Positions 1-7,384 of a stretch of 13,239 nucleotides of DNA are shown here, one piece after another (positions within the stretch are counted from its first letter, which is position 1; each line of letters starts with the position of its first letter). A program made the position numbers and the translations under genes. The notes beneath the pieces were generated by a model. It saw only the letters and a list, made by a program, of their open reading frames with translations, was not told the origin of the DNA and did no database searches. Source of the DNA: an uncultured Veillonella sp. (GTDB taxonomy: Bacteria; Bacillota; Negativicutes; Veillonellales; Veillonellaceae); assembly GCA_900544365.1 (NCBI GenBank), contig UQVF01000050.1, positions 1 through 13,239 of the forward strand, written 5' to 3'.

Positions 1-235
1 CCTCTGCAATCACATGCGTAGCCATACCTTTGCTTGTTTCTTTTAAAGCTTGTAAGCCCTTCCAGTTGCTTTGTTGTACTAGTGGGATAATCTTTTCACG
101 CAACACATTCACATCGTCCAACATAGAACGGTAGAAACGCAAGCGTTCTACGAAAATAATAACAGCAATGAAAGAACAAAGTAGCAATGGATACATTACA
201 TATCCACCTTTAATAAACAATTCAAATACTTCCAT
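1..235 (-). CDS. exbB: ExbB/TolQ/MotA-family proton channel subunit, 5' part only
   Basis: The reverse strand encodes 78 residues from an ATG at 235 and stays open to the left edge, so the C-terminal part is missing. A strong ribosome binding site (TAAGGAGGTATCAC) sits just before the ATG. The protein starts MEVFELFIKGGYVMYPLL; one membrane segment spans about residues 14-29 and is followed by VERLRFYRS. This layout (short periplasmic start, first helix, then a basic ER-L/F-x-Y/F stretch) is typical of ExbB and TolQ N-termini. In the family, ExbB with ExbD uses the proton motive force to energise TonB, which opens TonB-dependent receptors. Its place 97 bp after an uptake ABC ATPase, on the strand of a TonB-dependent receptor operon, favours ExbB over TolQ or MotA. 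exbD and tonB would be expected just outside the window. Confidence 0.85.
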   Translation of the reverse strand, partial: MEVFELFIKGGYVMYPLLLCSFIAVIIFVERLRFYRSMLDDVNVLREKIIPLVQQSNWKGLQALKETSKGMATHVIAE

Positions 236-283
236 GTGATACCTCCTTATACATAATTACTGTTCACATAGTGTATGGGGTTC

Positions 284-327
284 CTAGCCTAACACAACAT
301 GTTACCATAGTTTTGCATTAAGGCTAG
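284..327 (-). other. Inverted repeat between the ABC ATPase gene and exbB
   Basis: CTAGCCT (284-290) and AGGCTAG (321-327) are perfect inverted arms; one more A-T step on each side can pair with a bulge. The 30-nt loop contains the palindrome AACATGTT (296-303). Neither side has a T-run, so it does not look like a terminator. It could be an intercistronic mRNA hairpin that tunes exbB expression relative to the transporter. I found no convincing promoter for exbB in this gap. Confidence 0.3.
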
Positions 328-332
328 AATAT

Positions 333-1103
333 TTATTTTACCGTTTCTGTAAATATAATATGAATTGAATCTTTTGTCGGACCTTCTACGATGCGACTAT
401 GTACACCGTATAAATTTTGAATGAACTCCTGTGTCAATAATTCTTTCGGCGTCCCTGTGCCCACTACTCGACCTTTTTCTAATGCGATTAGACGATGACA
501 GAATTGGGATGCCAAGTTTAAATCATGAACAGCCATCAATACGGTTACCCCCGCATCACGAACGATTTCCAACATTTCCAATTGGTACTTAATATCCAAA
601 TGGTTGGTTGGTTCGTCTAATACTAAGCAAGGACTTTCTTGCGTTAAGGCCCGCGCTAAGATAACCCGCTGCTGTTCTCCTCCTGAAAGGCTCAAGAAAC
701 TGCGTGTTTCCATATGGTCCATCCCCACCTGTGCTAGGGCCCTTCTAGCTATAGTATAGTCCTCTGGCGTATCTCCTTCAAGCAATTTTTTATGAGGCAT
801 ACGACCCATGAGAACAATATCCATGACAGTGAAGTCAAATTGGTATTGATTATGTTGAGCCACCACTGCCATTTGTAGGGCACTTTCACGGAATGAAAGC
901 TCATCTAGGGACCGTCCATTTAACATAATGTTTCCACTATCAGGGTTCAATGTGCGATAGATACATTTTAACAATGTACTTTTACCACTACCATTAGGGC
1001 CAATTAAGCCAACGATTTCACGATCTTGTACCGCAATATCTACGCCGTGTAAGATTTCTACATTTCCAATCCCAAAGGTTACCTGTTCTACTTGTATATC
1101 CAT
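333..1103 (-). CDS. ABC transporter ATP-binding protein, FecE/FhuC/BtuD type
   Basis: This 256-aa protein is the cytoplasmic ATPase of a siderophore/heme/cobalamin-type importer. All nucleotide-binding motifs are visible: Walker A GPNGSGKST (residues 35-43), Q-loop glutamine in VAQ (about 83), signature LSGGEQQ (139-145), Walker B CLVLDE (159-164) with the following PTNHLD, and the switch histidine in VHDLN (193). Its length is usual for the FecE/BtuD family. The ATG at 1101-1103 overlaps the permease stop by one base (TAATG) and is preceded by GGAGGTAACTA, so translation is probably coupled. It should dimerise and drive the FecCD-type permease encoded upstream. The motifs do not identify the substrate; the linked TonB-dependent receptor and Fur-like box point to iron chelates. 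Confidence 0.93.
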   Translation of the reverse strand: MDIQVEQVTFGIGNVEILHGVDIAVQDREIVGLIGPNGSGKSTLLKCIYRTLNPDSGNIMLNGRSLDELSFRESALQMAVVAQHNQYQFDFTVMDIVLMGRMPHKKLLEGDTPEDYTIARRALAQVGMDHMETRSFLSLSGGEQQRVILARALTQESPCLVLDEPTNHLDIKYQLEMLEIVRDAGVTVLMAVHDLNLASQFCHRLIALEKGRVVGTGTPKELLTQEFIQNLYGVHSRIVEGPTKDSIHIIFTETVK

Positions 1104-2158
1104 TAGTTACCTCCAAAGGCATAAGTTTGCTTAACCATTAAGTATACAAAGGATGGCGCACCTATGACGGAAATTAAAATACCAATTGGCAATTCTGTAT
1201 GTGGAATCAAGGTTCTACTCAAGGTGTCTGCTATTACTAATAATAAAGCGCCACCTAAAGCAGAAATAGGAATTAATCCTTTATGGTTCGTTCCCAACGC
1301 TTGTCGCACAATGTGTGGAATTAATAAGCCCACAAAACCAATAATCCCTGCTGCATATACGGCAAAACCGATCATGATAGAGCTCACTACAAGGTATAGT
1401 TGGCGGTATCTATGAAGATCTACGCCTAGAGTGATCGCCACTTCATCACCTAGTAGCATCAAGTTTAAAATACGAGTTTGCAACCAAAAGAATACGATAG
1501 GTAAAACGATCACAACTAGCATAATCATGATTAAATCCCAATTCGCACCGGCAAGGCTACCCATCATCCAGAATGCTACGTTTTGAATGCCTTCCTTATC
1601 TTTGGCAAAGTACACAATGATGCTTGTGAAAGCACTACAAACGGCACTCAATGCCATACCAGCCAATAATAATTTGATGGCATTCGCACGGCCACCTAAA
1701 TTGGCAATTGTGAGCACTCCAAAAGAAATGAGCATAGCCCCGATGAAGGCCATAATGCCCACATATTCTTCACCAAAGGCAATGCCTACACCCATTAAAA
1801 TGGCTACTGTAGCCCCTGTGGATGCACCTGAGGAAATGCCTAAAATATATGGATCTGCCAGTGGATTTTTAACAATGGCTTGCATAATAACACCACTGAC
1901 AGCAAGTCCTGCACCGACTAACGCCGCCAAGATAACCCGTGGCATACGCAACATCCATACAATATCATTCAAAGCGCCTTGTCGTGGATCGTCAATGACA
2001 ATGGAATCCACAAACTTAGAGGCCACTACTTGCCATAATGTTTGGGCTGGAATATGGACTGTCCCCAAAAACAAGGACCATGCCATCCCTGCCACTAGTA
2101 AGGCGATGAGTATGATACCTACGCCTATTACCGTTAATGTATGTGTTCGATTACTCAT
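1103..2158 (-). CDS. FecCD/BtuC-family ABC transporter permease
   Basis: This 351-aa polytopic inner-membrane protein forms the channel of the importer. The family hallmarks are present: PRVILAALVGAGLAVSG (about 73-89), NPLADPYILGISSGAS (98-113), and GFVGLLIPHIVR (274-285) just before the region that touches the ATPase. About nine or ten hydrophobic segments can be traced, as expected for FecCD. I place the start at the ATG at 2156-2158, preceded by ACAGGAGGTATTC. A possible start 33 bases further upstream would add MDCILILQEVF and contain the ribosome binding site, so it is unlikely. The chosen ATG overlaps the end of the binding-protein gene by 8 bases (ATGAGTAA), and the stop overlaps the ATPase start. 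It works with that ATPase and the upstream periplasmic binding protein. Confidence 0.93.
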   Translation of the reverse strand: MSNRTHTLTVIGVGIILIALLVAGMAWSLFLGTVHIPAQTLWQVVASKFVDSIVIDDPRQGALNDIVWMLRMPRVILAALVGAGLAVSGVIMQAIVKNPLADPYILGISSGASTGATVAILMGVGIAFGEEYVGIMAFIGAMLISFGVLTIANLGGRANAIKLLLAGMALSAVCSAFTSIIVYFAKDKEGIQNVAFWMMGSLAGANWDLIMIMLVVIVLPIVFFWLQTRILNLMLLGDEVAITLGVDLHRYRQLYLVVSSIMIGFAVYAAGIIGFVGLLIPHIVRQALGTNHKGLIPISALGGALLLVIADTLSRTLIPHTELPIGILISVIGAPSFVYLMVKQTYAFGGN

Positions 2159-3182
2159 GAATACCTCCTGTAAAATTAGGATACAGTCCACGAATCATAA
2201 TCTCTAAACCATCATGAAGCCGTGTCCCTGCACTATAGACCATAAATAGGGGCACCCCATGAACACGATGATTACGTATAGCATCTACATGTTGCAATGT
2301 AGGATTGTTATATAAGTTCCCTATTAATTCATTTTGCCGTTCATAATCGTCCTCTACAAATACCAAGAAGATAACGGATGGATTTAAATGGATTAACTCC
2401 TCTGCATTAATCGTTTGACCTGCTTCAGAAATCAGCTGTCCCCCAATTTCTTCTAACATGTTCCCCGCTAATGTTTCTTTGTCGTATACACGATATTGAC
2501 GTCCCGATTGTTCTAATATTAAAGCTGTATCCTTTGTATGCTGTGTTTCTCCATAGGCTTTTGCCTCTACCACTGCACGCTTTGTGCGATTCACCAATTC
2601 ATTGGCTCGTTCTTGTCGGTTCACAGCAGCCCCTAAATCAAGGATATACTGGTATTCTCCTTCTACAGTACGCTTAGAGTTTTTATAGGATGATCTAGAA
2701 ATGTAGGAATGAATCCCTCGCTCTGACCAAAAATCCGTACTTTTCCAGTTGTTTTTCTGAAAGGTGGAATACCATCCCACTAATAGGTCAGGCTCCCATA
2801 ATAAGGTAGTTTCTACATCGGGGATTTCCATACTTTTATAAGGAATCTTTTCATATGCATCTCGATATTCTTCAGCAATGTATTTGCTGTCTGGTACACC
2901 GATGGCTGCAATGATACGATCCCCTACACCTAGAGCTAGCAACGTTTCTACAGAACTTTGCCATACGCCCATAATGCGTCGAGGTTCACCTTCATAGGTG
3001 ACAACCTGATCAGTTCCTTTACTCGTTAACTGATTCACTGTACGTGGCCCTACTTCATGAACAATGGCGGTACTTTCCACATACTCAGGCATGGGAACGA
3101 ACTCTTCCATACCATGTAGATGTGCGCTGTATAATCCTAATATGATCGCTAACATACATCCAGTTATATATAACTTTTTCAT
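2151..3182 (-). CDS. Periplasmic substrate-binding protein of an iron-chelate/cobalamin-type ABC importer
   Basis: This 343-aa protein has a BtuF/FhuD/FepB-like fold by sequence pattern. An N-terminal basic and hydrophobic segment (residues 2-20) is followed by the first lobe, with PRRIMGVWQSSVETLLALG (68-86) and GDRIIAAIG (87-95), typical of the cluster. The second lobe has NMLEEIGGQLI (241-251), LNPSVIFLV (266-274) and a C-terminal helix. It should carry ligand from the receptor to the permease. The only N-terminal cysteine is C9 in ITGC, which resembles a lipobox but sits very early, before most of the hydrophobic core. A cleaved soluble periplasmic protein or an uncleaved membrane anchor seem as likely as a lipoprotein. 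The ribosome binding site before the ATG (TTAGGTGAATAA) is weaker than those of its neighbours. Its stop overlaps the permease start. Confidence 0.88.
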   Translation of the reverse strand: MKKLYITGCMLAIILGLYSAHLHGMEEFVPMPEYVESTAIVHEVGPRTVNQLTSKGTDQVVTYEGEPRRIMGVWQSSVETLLALGVGDRIIAAIGVPDSKYIAEEYRDAYEKIPYKSMEIPDVETTLLWEPDLLVGWYSTFQKNNWKSTDFWSERGIHSYISRSSYKNSKRTVEGEYQYILDLGAAVNRQERANELVNRTKRAVVEAKAYGETQHTKDTALILEQSGRQYRVYDKETLAGNMLEEIGGQLISEAGQTINAEELIHLNPSVIFLVFVEDDYERQNELIGNLYNNPTLQHVDAIRNHRVHGVPLFMVYSAGTRLHDGLEIMIRGLYPNFTGGIHE

Positions 3183-3196
3183 TTATTCACCTAAAC

Positions 3197-3222
3197 GAAA
3201 GAGCTACCAAGGTAGCTCTTTC
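3197..3222 (-). other. Perfect 12-bp hairpin between receptor gene and transporter genes
   Basis: GAAAGAGCTACC and its exact reverse complement GGTAGCTCTTTC are separated by 2 nt. The hairpin sits 11 bp after the receptor stop and 14 bp before the binding-protein start. In the direction of transcription it is followed by GTTTAGG, a poor T-run. It is probably a leaky terminator or an mRNA-stabilising hairpin that keeps receptor transcript in excess over the downstream ABC genes. Confidence 0.6.
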
Positions 3223-3233
3223 TTGAATCATTA

Positions 3234-5639
3234 TTAGAATTTGTATTTAGCACCAATCATAGCTTGACGACCTGGCATTGCAGAGCTACCAGAACCATAT
3301 CTGGAGTTACTTGTTGTTTCATACGCTTCGTTTGTCAAGTTTGTTACTGCCACATAAGTAGTTAAATCTTTATTTACATCGTAGTTTAAGTTCCAGTCTA
3401 ATACTAAGAATCGCTTGGATGTAAAGGCAGCTAAATTAGATCCTGTGTAGTAGTTCATTAAGAAACCAGAGGACAATTTGCCCGCATCATAATTGACATT
3501 CAATGTGTAATGGTTCGCCGGACGCAATTTATTAATACCTGTATTAATATCCCCAGAATCGTTATAACCCCAACTTGGATCTACCACATAACCCGGTTTC
3601 ACAGCCCATTTGTCTTTTAAATGACTGTACGCAACGCCTACAGACCAATGTTGATTTACTTTATGGTCCACAGTAATATTAAATGCTGTTTTCTTTTGCT
3701 TTGCATTAACAGCAGTACTTTTAAATTTATCCGCTACACGAATTGGGAATGATGCAATAGAATTACTCATATCTGTTAAGCTATAATTGACACCAACAAT
3801 TGTTTTTTTGTTAAATTCTTTTTGTAAACCTACTGTATATACATTTCCTTTTTCATCTTGTAAAGGAGTTTTAAATTCCCCATAGGTAGACATATAATCG
3901 CCTTTACGCAATGGGCGAAGTACCTTAGACCAGCCTGCAAATACTGTGCTAGTTTCATCAAGTCGATATTGTAGATTTAGAGACGGTGTAACAACATGTG
4001 TGTCTCCACCTAATGATGTTCCCGCCTCTGTTGTATAGTCACTATATCTAGCAAATCGTACAGATGGTGTTATATCAAAGTTATCATTTGCATGAATTTT
4101 ATCTTGTACATAACCATATAAGGAGTTACGTTTTAACTCAGATGTTGTACCTACTCCATCGTCCACTTCATAACTAATTTGTGTTGCTTTATCATACGTA
4201 ACATTAGCAATCATATCGTGTTTACCGATAGAACGAGCTACCTGTAATTGGACTCCACGATTTTTTTCAGTATTATAATCTGTCGGTGCTCCAGCTTTAC
4301 CACCTGTTTTTGCCAACCACTCTTCAATGGCTGCTTTTGTACCACCTGGGAATGGAGCTAAGTTTTTAATAATCCATTCGTCTAAGGCCGCTGGATCTAT
4401 TACACCTTGAGGGAAATCTTCACTAAATTTTTTCTTGATGTCAACACCTGGTACATGCCAGTGGTAGGTATCTGTTTTAGAATATGTATGGTTCTGATTG
4501 TAGAAACGTACAAAACTTTCCATATCGGATTGGCGATCAAATGTGTATTTTACATCTACATCATTATGTTTAAACTTACTATAAGAATTATATACAAGTC
4601 CGTCTAAGGCAAATAAATTATGGTATCCAGGATTTGCTACATTACCTGAAGTAGTAGATTTTGGTTTTAACATGCCTTTTTCATCTAATGTTCCTACATC
4701 AGCAGCAAATATGATACGATTCCAATCTTTTGTATTCCAATATTGTAAGTTTGGTGTGGAAATTGGATACCCATCTTTACCTTGTTTATGATTGATGGAG
4801 ATTGTCAATCGTTGTGTATCACTAAAATCTTTATCAATACGTACATTAGCGCCTCTTTCATCAAAACGAGAACCACCTAATGTACCAGTTTCACCAGTAT
4901 GTCCATCACGATATTTTGTATCATCGGATTTAACACGATTTACACCTACAAAATAATGTAGGGAATTATCATTTCCTGCACTACCAGAGTAGGTAAAATC
5001 ATAGCTATGTTTACCCCAAGAACCAGTAGAAACATCAACTGTTCCTTGATTATGTTCTCCACCTTTACGAGTGATGATATTAATAACGCCACCAGTTGCA
5101 TCAGAACCATAAGCGGAAGCTCCCGGTCCTTTGATAACTTCAATTTTATCGACTGCATTAATATTTGTTACTTGGTCTAAATTAACGCCTGTAGATTTAC
5201 TGCCGGTCGCACTTCTGCCTGCAATACGTGTACTTGTAGCATTATCTACACGACGACCATCAACCAATACGATAACACGAGTGTCACCATTGATAGAGAT
5301 ACCATTGTTAAAGAATTGGTATCCGTATTCACCACCACGATATCCTGGATTTTGGAATGTAACCCCTGGAATACGTTTGATCGCTTCTGTTAAATCAGCA
5401 TAATGACGTCTTTCAATTTCATCACGAGTGATAACTTTTACGTCACCACCTGTACGATAATAAGATTGTTCTGTTACAGTGTTACCAAATTGATCTCTAG
5501 AACGATCACCTTTCACTACCTTTGTATCTAATTGGTAGTTGTCCAAATGCTCATCAAATGCTGCTTGTATACCACTAAATGTAGTCAAAGCTACACATGC
5601 TAACAAAGCAGCAGAAATACGCTTTCCTGTTGTTTTCAT
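3234..5639 (-). CDS. TonB-dependent outer-membrane receptor
   Basis: This 801-aa protein would be the outer-membrane entry gate for the uptake system. Residues 1-26 form a type I signal peptide: a basic start MKTTGKR, a hydrophobic core and FSGIQA before the cleavage site. LDTKVVKG (37-44) is a plausible TonB box. The plug domain (about 60-192) shows VKVITRDEIERR, LTEAIKRIPGV, VIVLVDGRRV and the conserved IEVIKGPGASAYGSDATGG followed by VINIITRKGG. The rest is a long beta-barrel ending in GAKYKF, with the C-terminal phenylalanine expected for barrel insertion. I start at the ATG at 5637-5639, after TTTGGAGGGTATATTC; a TTG five codons earlier lies on the ribosome binding site. It is the first gene of the operon. 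Ligand specificity is not readable; the Fur-like promoter element and lack of a B12 riboswitch favour an iron source. Confidence 0.93.
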   Translation of the reverse strand: MKTTGKRISAALLACVALTTFSGIQAAFDEHLDNYQLDTKVVKGDRSRDQFGNTVTEQSYYRTGGDVKVITRDEIERRHYADLTEAIKRIPGVTFQNPGYRGGEYGYQFFNNGISINGDTRVIVLVDGRRVDNATSTRIAGRSATGSKSTGVNLDQVTNINAVDKIEVIKGPGASAYGSDATGGVINIITRKGGEHNQGTVDVSTGSWGKHSYDFTYSGSAGNDNSLHYFVGVNRVKSDDTKYRDGHTGETGTLGGSRFDERGANVRIDKDFSDTQRLTISINHKQGKDGYPISTPNLQYWNTKDWNRIIFAADVGTLDEKGMLKPKSTTSGNVANPGYHNLFALDGLVYNSYSKFKHNDVDVKYTFDRQSDMESFVRFYNQNHTYSKTDTYHWHVPGVDIKKKFSEDFPQGVIDPAALDEWIIKNLAPFPGGTKAAIEEWLAKTGGKAGAPTDYNTEKNRGVQLQVARSIGKHDMIANVTYDKATQISYEVDDGVGTTSELKRNSLYGYVQDKIHANDNFDITPSVRFARYSDYTTEAGTSLGGDTHVVTPSLNLQYRLDETSTVFAGWSKVLRPLRKGDYMSTYGEFKTPLQDEKGNVYTVGLQKEFNKKTIVGVNYSLTDMSNSIASFPIRVADKFKSTAVNAKQKKTAFNITVDHKVNQHWSVGVAYSHLKDKWAVKPGYVVDPSWGYNDSGDINTGINKLRPANHYTLNVNYDAGKLSSGFLMNYYTGSNLAAFTSKRFLVLDWNLNYDVNKDLTTYVAVTNLTNEAYETTSNSRYGSGSSAMPGRQAMIGAKYKF

Positions 5640-5715
5640 GAATATACCCTCCAAAGTTTTCGTACGCCCATACGAATTGAAAAATTTATATTGCTTTTAC
5701 CTCATAGTAAAATAC

Positions 5716-5753
5716 TGATTATAATTATACTTCATGATATCTTCATTTTTCAA
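5716..5753 (-). promoter_or_regulatory. Promoter of the receptor/uptake operon with a Fur-box-like sequence over the -10
   Basis: Reading the minus strand, TTGAAA (5748-5753) and TATAAT (5724-5729) are spaced by 18 bp, which puts the transcript start near 5717 and gives a leader of about 78 nt. TGATTATAATTATAC (5716-5730, plus strand) matches the 7-1-7 Fur consensus TGATAATnATTATCA at 11 of 14 positions and covers the -10 and start site, as expected for iron repression. The AT-rich context makes chance matches possible, so the operator is less sure than the promoter. Confidence 0.55.
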
Positions 5754-5843
5754 TATACTTTTCAAATATAACGAAATTTCATAGGTAGGTTTTCCTATAT
5801 TCTATATTGTATTTTTAATGCCCATTAGATGTATTGATATTTT

Positions 5844-5871
5844 TTGACTTATTATTTATAGCCCATATAAT
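5844..5871 (+). promoter_or_regulatory. Promoter for rarD
   Basis: TTGACT (5844-5849) and a perfect TATAAT (5866-5871) are spaced by 16 bp. A start near 5878 would give a leader of about 60 nt to the ATG at 5939. It is divergent to the uptake-operon promoter, with about 90 bp between their -35 boxes. Confidence 0.6.
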
Positions 5872-5938
5872 GATTTCCCATAGAATATGTATGCAATCTG
5901 TGGTACTATGATAACTGAATACAGTGAAGGAGGTATCT

Positions 5939-6814
5939 ATGCAACAAACTAATAAAAAAGGTCTCATCACCGCTTTAAGTTGCTATTTTATTTGGGGGCT
6001 TTTACCCATCTACTGGGGACTTCTCCACCATATATCAGCCTATAGCGTGCTGGCTCACCGCATTATATGGTCTGCTCTCTTTATGTCCTTTGTGGCTATT
6101 GGACTAAATTACCAACAATTTAAGAAAGACTGCATACATTTAAAACAAAATATATCCCAATTGGGTTTATTGATTCTAGCTTCTATTTTCGTATCTAGTA
6201 ATTGGGGATTATACATTTGGGCCATCTCTAACAATCGTGTGATGGATACTAGCTTTGGATATTATATTAATCCGCTCCTCAATGTAGTCTTAGGGGTACT
6301 TGTTTTCAAAGAAAAGCTAACCTTCCCACAGTGGTGTAGTGTAGGCTTAGCTACCATCGGCATCATCTTCATTTCTCTACAAATGGGAAGTACCCCTGAT
6401 CTAGCTCTAGCCATTGCCTTAACCTTTGGACTCTATGGTCTGGTAAAGAAAAAACTGTTGATTCATCCTTTTACAAGTATTGCTTTTGAAGCTTGGCTCG
6501 TAGCGCCCCTAGCACTAGCGTACACAACCTATATCGACGCTAGCTCTTGGTCAGCGTTTCAAAACGATTCCTATACAGCCACATTATTCGTGATCTCTGG
6601 TCTAACTACCTCAGCGCCACTCGTTTTATTCACTTATGGAGCACGATTATTACCATTAAACCTGTTAGGATTTCTGCAATACCTATCTCCCACCATCGCT
6701 TTGCTTATCGCCATCTTCTATTTCGGTGAAAGCTTCGATACAAATAAAATGATTTCCTTTTCTTTCATTTGGGTAGCCCTTGGAATCTATACAGCCTCCA
6801 ATTATACCAAATAA
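5939..6814 (+). CDS. rarD: RarD protein, EamA/DMT-superfamily permease
   Basis: This 291-aa inner-membrane protein has about ten hydrophobic segments in two EamA-type halves. The match to RarD is in specific stretches: YFIWGLLPIYWGLL (16-29), LAHRIIWS (38-45), SSNWGLYIWAI (86-96), SFGYYINPLLNVVLG (105-119) and the C-terminal GFLQYLSPTIALLIAI (244-259), all in the expected order and spacing. The family is annotated as a chloramphenicol-sensitivity protein, but the real substrate is not established in most bacteria. The ATG at 5939 follows AAGGAGGTATCT; a GTG five codons upstream overlaps this ribosome binding site. It is monocistronic, with its own promoter and a strong terminator 5 bp after the stop. 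Confidence 0.92.
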   Translation: MQQTNKKGLITALSCYFIWGLLPIYWGLLHHISAYSVLAHRIIWSALFMSFVAIGLNYQQFKKDCIHLKQNISQLGLLILASIFVSSNWGLYIWAISNNRVMDTSFGYYINPLLNVVLGVLVFKEKLTFPQWCSVGLATIGIIFISLQMGSTPDLALAIALTFGLYGLVKKKLLIHPFTSIAFEAWLVAPLALAYTTYIDASSWSAFQNDSYTATLFVISGLTTSAPLVLFTYGARLLPLNLLGFLQYLSPTIALLIAIFYFGESFDTNKMISFSFIWVALGIYTASNYTK

Positions 6815-6818
6815 ATAC

Positions 6819-6853
6819 AAAACAGCCTGTGCATTCGTCGCACAGGCTGTTTT
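6819..6853. terminator. Bidirectional rho-independent terminator of rarD and the small minus-strand gene
   Basis: AAAACAGCCTGTGC (6819-6832) pairs perfectly with GCACAGGCTGTTTT (6840-6853) around a 7-nt loop. On the plus strand it ends in TTTTC just after rarD. On the minus strand the stem is followed by TTTTGTATTTATTT, a good T-rich tail. It therefore serves both converging genes, and the minus-strand stop codon touches the stem at 6853. Confidence 0.9.
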
Positions 6854-7026
6854 CATAGTATGACCTCCGTATATTGTCTCAATTCATCTTCCATATCTAG
6901 TTCTACTGCATATTTAGACAATTTTAATAAATTTATAACATCATTAAAAAAATTATCAGGTACTTTTGTCGTTAGCCCATGTAAATAGGCAGCCGCCTCA
7001 TGTGAAAATGCCCCTTTTTTATCCAT
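6853..7026 (-). CDS. Small hypothetical protein, 57 aa
   Basis: I do not recognise this protein. The reverse strand reads ATG at 7026 to TGA at 6853, starting MDKKGAFSHEAAAYLHG and ending ELRQYTEVIL. It is probably soluble: no signal peptide or membrane segment, an acidic C-terminal half, and a likely helical pattern (FFNDVINLLKLSKYAVELD, residues 26-44). It has the parts of a real gene: a modest ribosome binding site (AAGGGTGGTAATTAT), an upstream promoter (TTGACT, 17 bp, TAAAAT) and a strong terminator immediately at its stop. It lies alone on the minus strand between rarD and the sensor gene, so context gives no function. A short regulatory or toxin/antitoxin-like protein is possible, but nothing specific supports that. 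Confidence 0.6.
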   Translation of the reverse strand: MDKKGAFSHEAAAYLHGLTTKVPDNFFNDVINLLKLSKYAVELDMEDELRQYTEVIL

Positions 7027-7051
7027 ATAATTACCACCCTTTTATTCTTAA

Positions 7052-7080
7052 ATTTTATATCTTATAAGAATAATAGTCAA
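7052..7080 (-). promoter_or_regulatory. Promoter for the 57-aa gene
   Basis: On the minus strand TTGACT (7075-7080) is followed after 17 bp by TAAAAT (7052-7057). An overlapping TATAAA (7054-7059) would give a 15-bp spacer. The predicted start is about 20 bp before the ATG at 7026. Confidence 0.45.
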
Positions 7081-7204
7081 ACCAATGGTTACTTTTATTT
7101 AAATTCTTATATGTAAAATATTTATCTCTAATAATTACATTCGAAACTCTCTATGAAATCCTCCCCTTTCCTACAAAACTTTTATAATTCTGTATCCCTA
7201 GCAA

Positions 7205-7233
7205 CTGAAAATTATTTTTATTTACTGTATACT
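7205..7233 (+). promoter_or_regulatory. Possible promoter for the sensor gene leader
   Basis: CTGAAA (7205-7210) and TATACT (7228-7233) are spaced by 17 bp. The start would be near 7240, giving a leader of about 180 nt before the ATG at 7419. The -35 is weak (4 of 6), so this is tentative. From 7081 to 7204 I see no other gene or strong promoter. Confidence 0.4.
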
Positions 7234-7258
7234 AAAAACATCAAAGGGAGCGACTCCT

Positions 7259-7384
7259 ATGAGAGAACGCTCCATATACTTTATCATGCTAGGCCCATGG
7301 TATCTACATTTGCAGGAATGTCTGCATTCTTTCAGCGGCTTTCAGTCAAAAAAGTATCTGCAAATGATGATACCATATCAATGA
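7259..7384 (+). CDS. Possible 41-codon upstream ORF in the sensor leader
   Basis: An ATG at 7259 opens a frame of 41 codons ending in TGA at 7382-7384, 34 bp before the sensor gene. It starts MRERSIYFIMLGPWYLHLQE and ends MMIPYQ; I do not recognise it. AAAGGGAG lies 8 bp before the ATG, a fair ribosome binding site. That site is part of an inverted repeat (GGAGCG 7247-7252, CGCTCC 7268-7273), so a hairpin could hide it and place the ATG in the loop. The frame covers both arms of the longer inverted repeat. It may be a leader peptide used for regulation, or a chance ORF in structured RNA. Confidence 0.25.
   Translation: MRERSIYFIMLGPWYLHLQECLHSFSGFQSKKYLQMMIPYQ
7297..7376 (+). repeat. Long imperfect inverted repeat in the leader of the sensor gene
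   Basis: ATGGTATCTACATTTGCAG (7297-7315) and CTGCAAATGATGATACCAT (7358-7376) are reverse complements except for one internal TA/AT pair, so 17 of 19 positions pair. The 42-nt loop begins with a small hairpin, GAATG-TCTG-CATTC (7316-7329). No T-run follows, so it is not a simple terminator. It lies 43 nt before the sensor ATG. It could be a regulatory RNA fold or a pair of protein-binding half-sites. Confidence 0.55.

Noticed and set aside
1587..2207. 206-codon plus-strand ORF opposite the permease gene
   Set aside because: It is the antisense shadow of the FecCD permease, with low-complexity composition and no ribosome binding site.
5640..5720. Cobalamin riboswitch ahead of the TonB-dependent receptor
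   Set aside because: The predicted leader is only about 78 nt and I see no B12-box-like sequence. BtuB identity is therefore not supported.
5773..5798. GAAATTTC palindrome and ATAGG/CCTAT repeat upstream of the receptor promoter
   Set aside because: These are short, AT-rich and expected by chance. They have no clear relation to either promoter.
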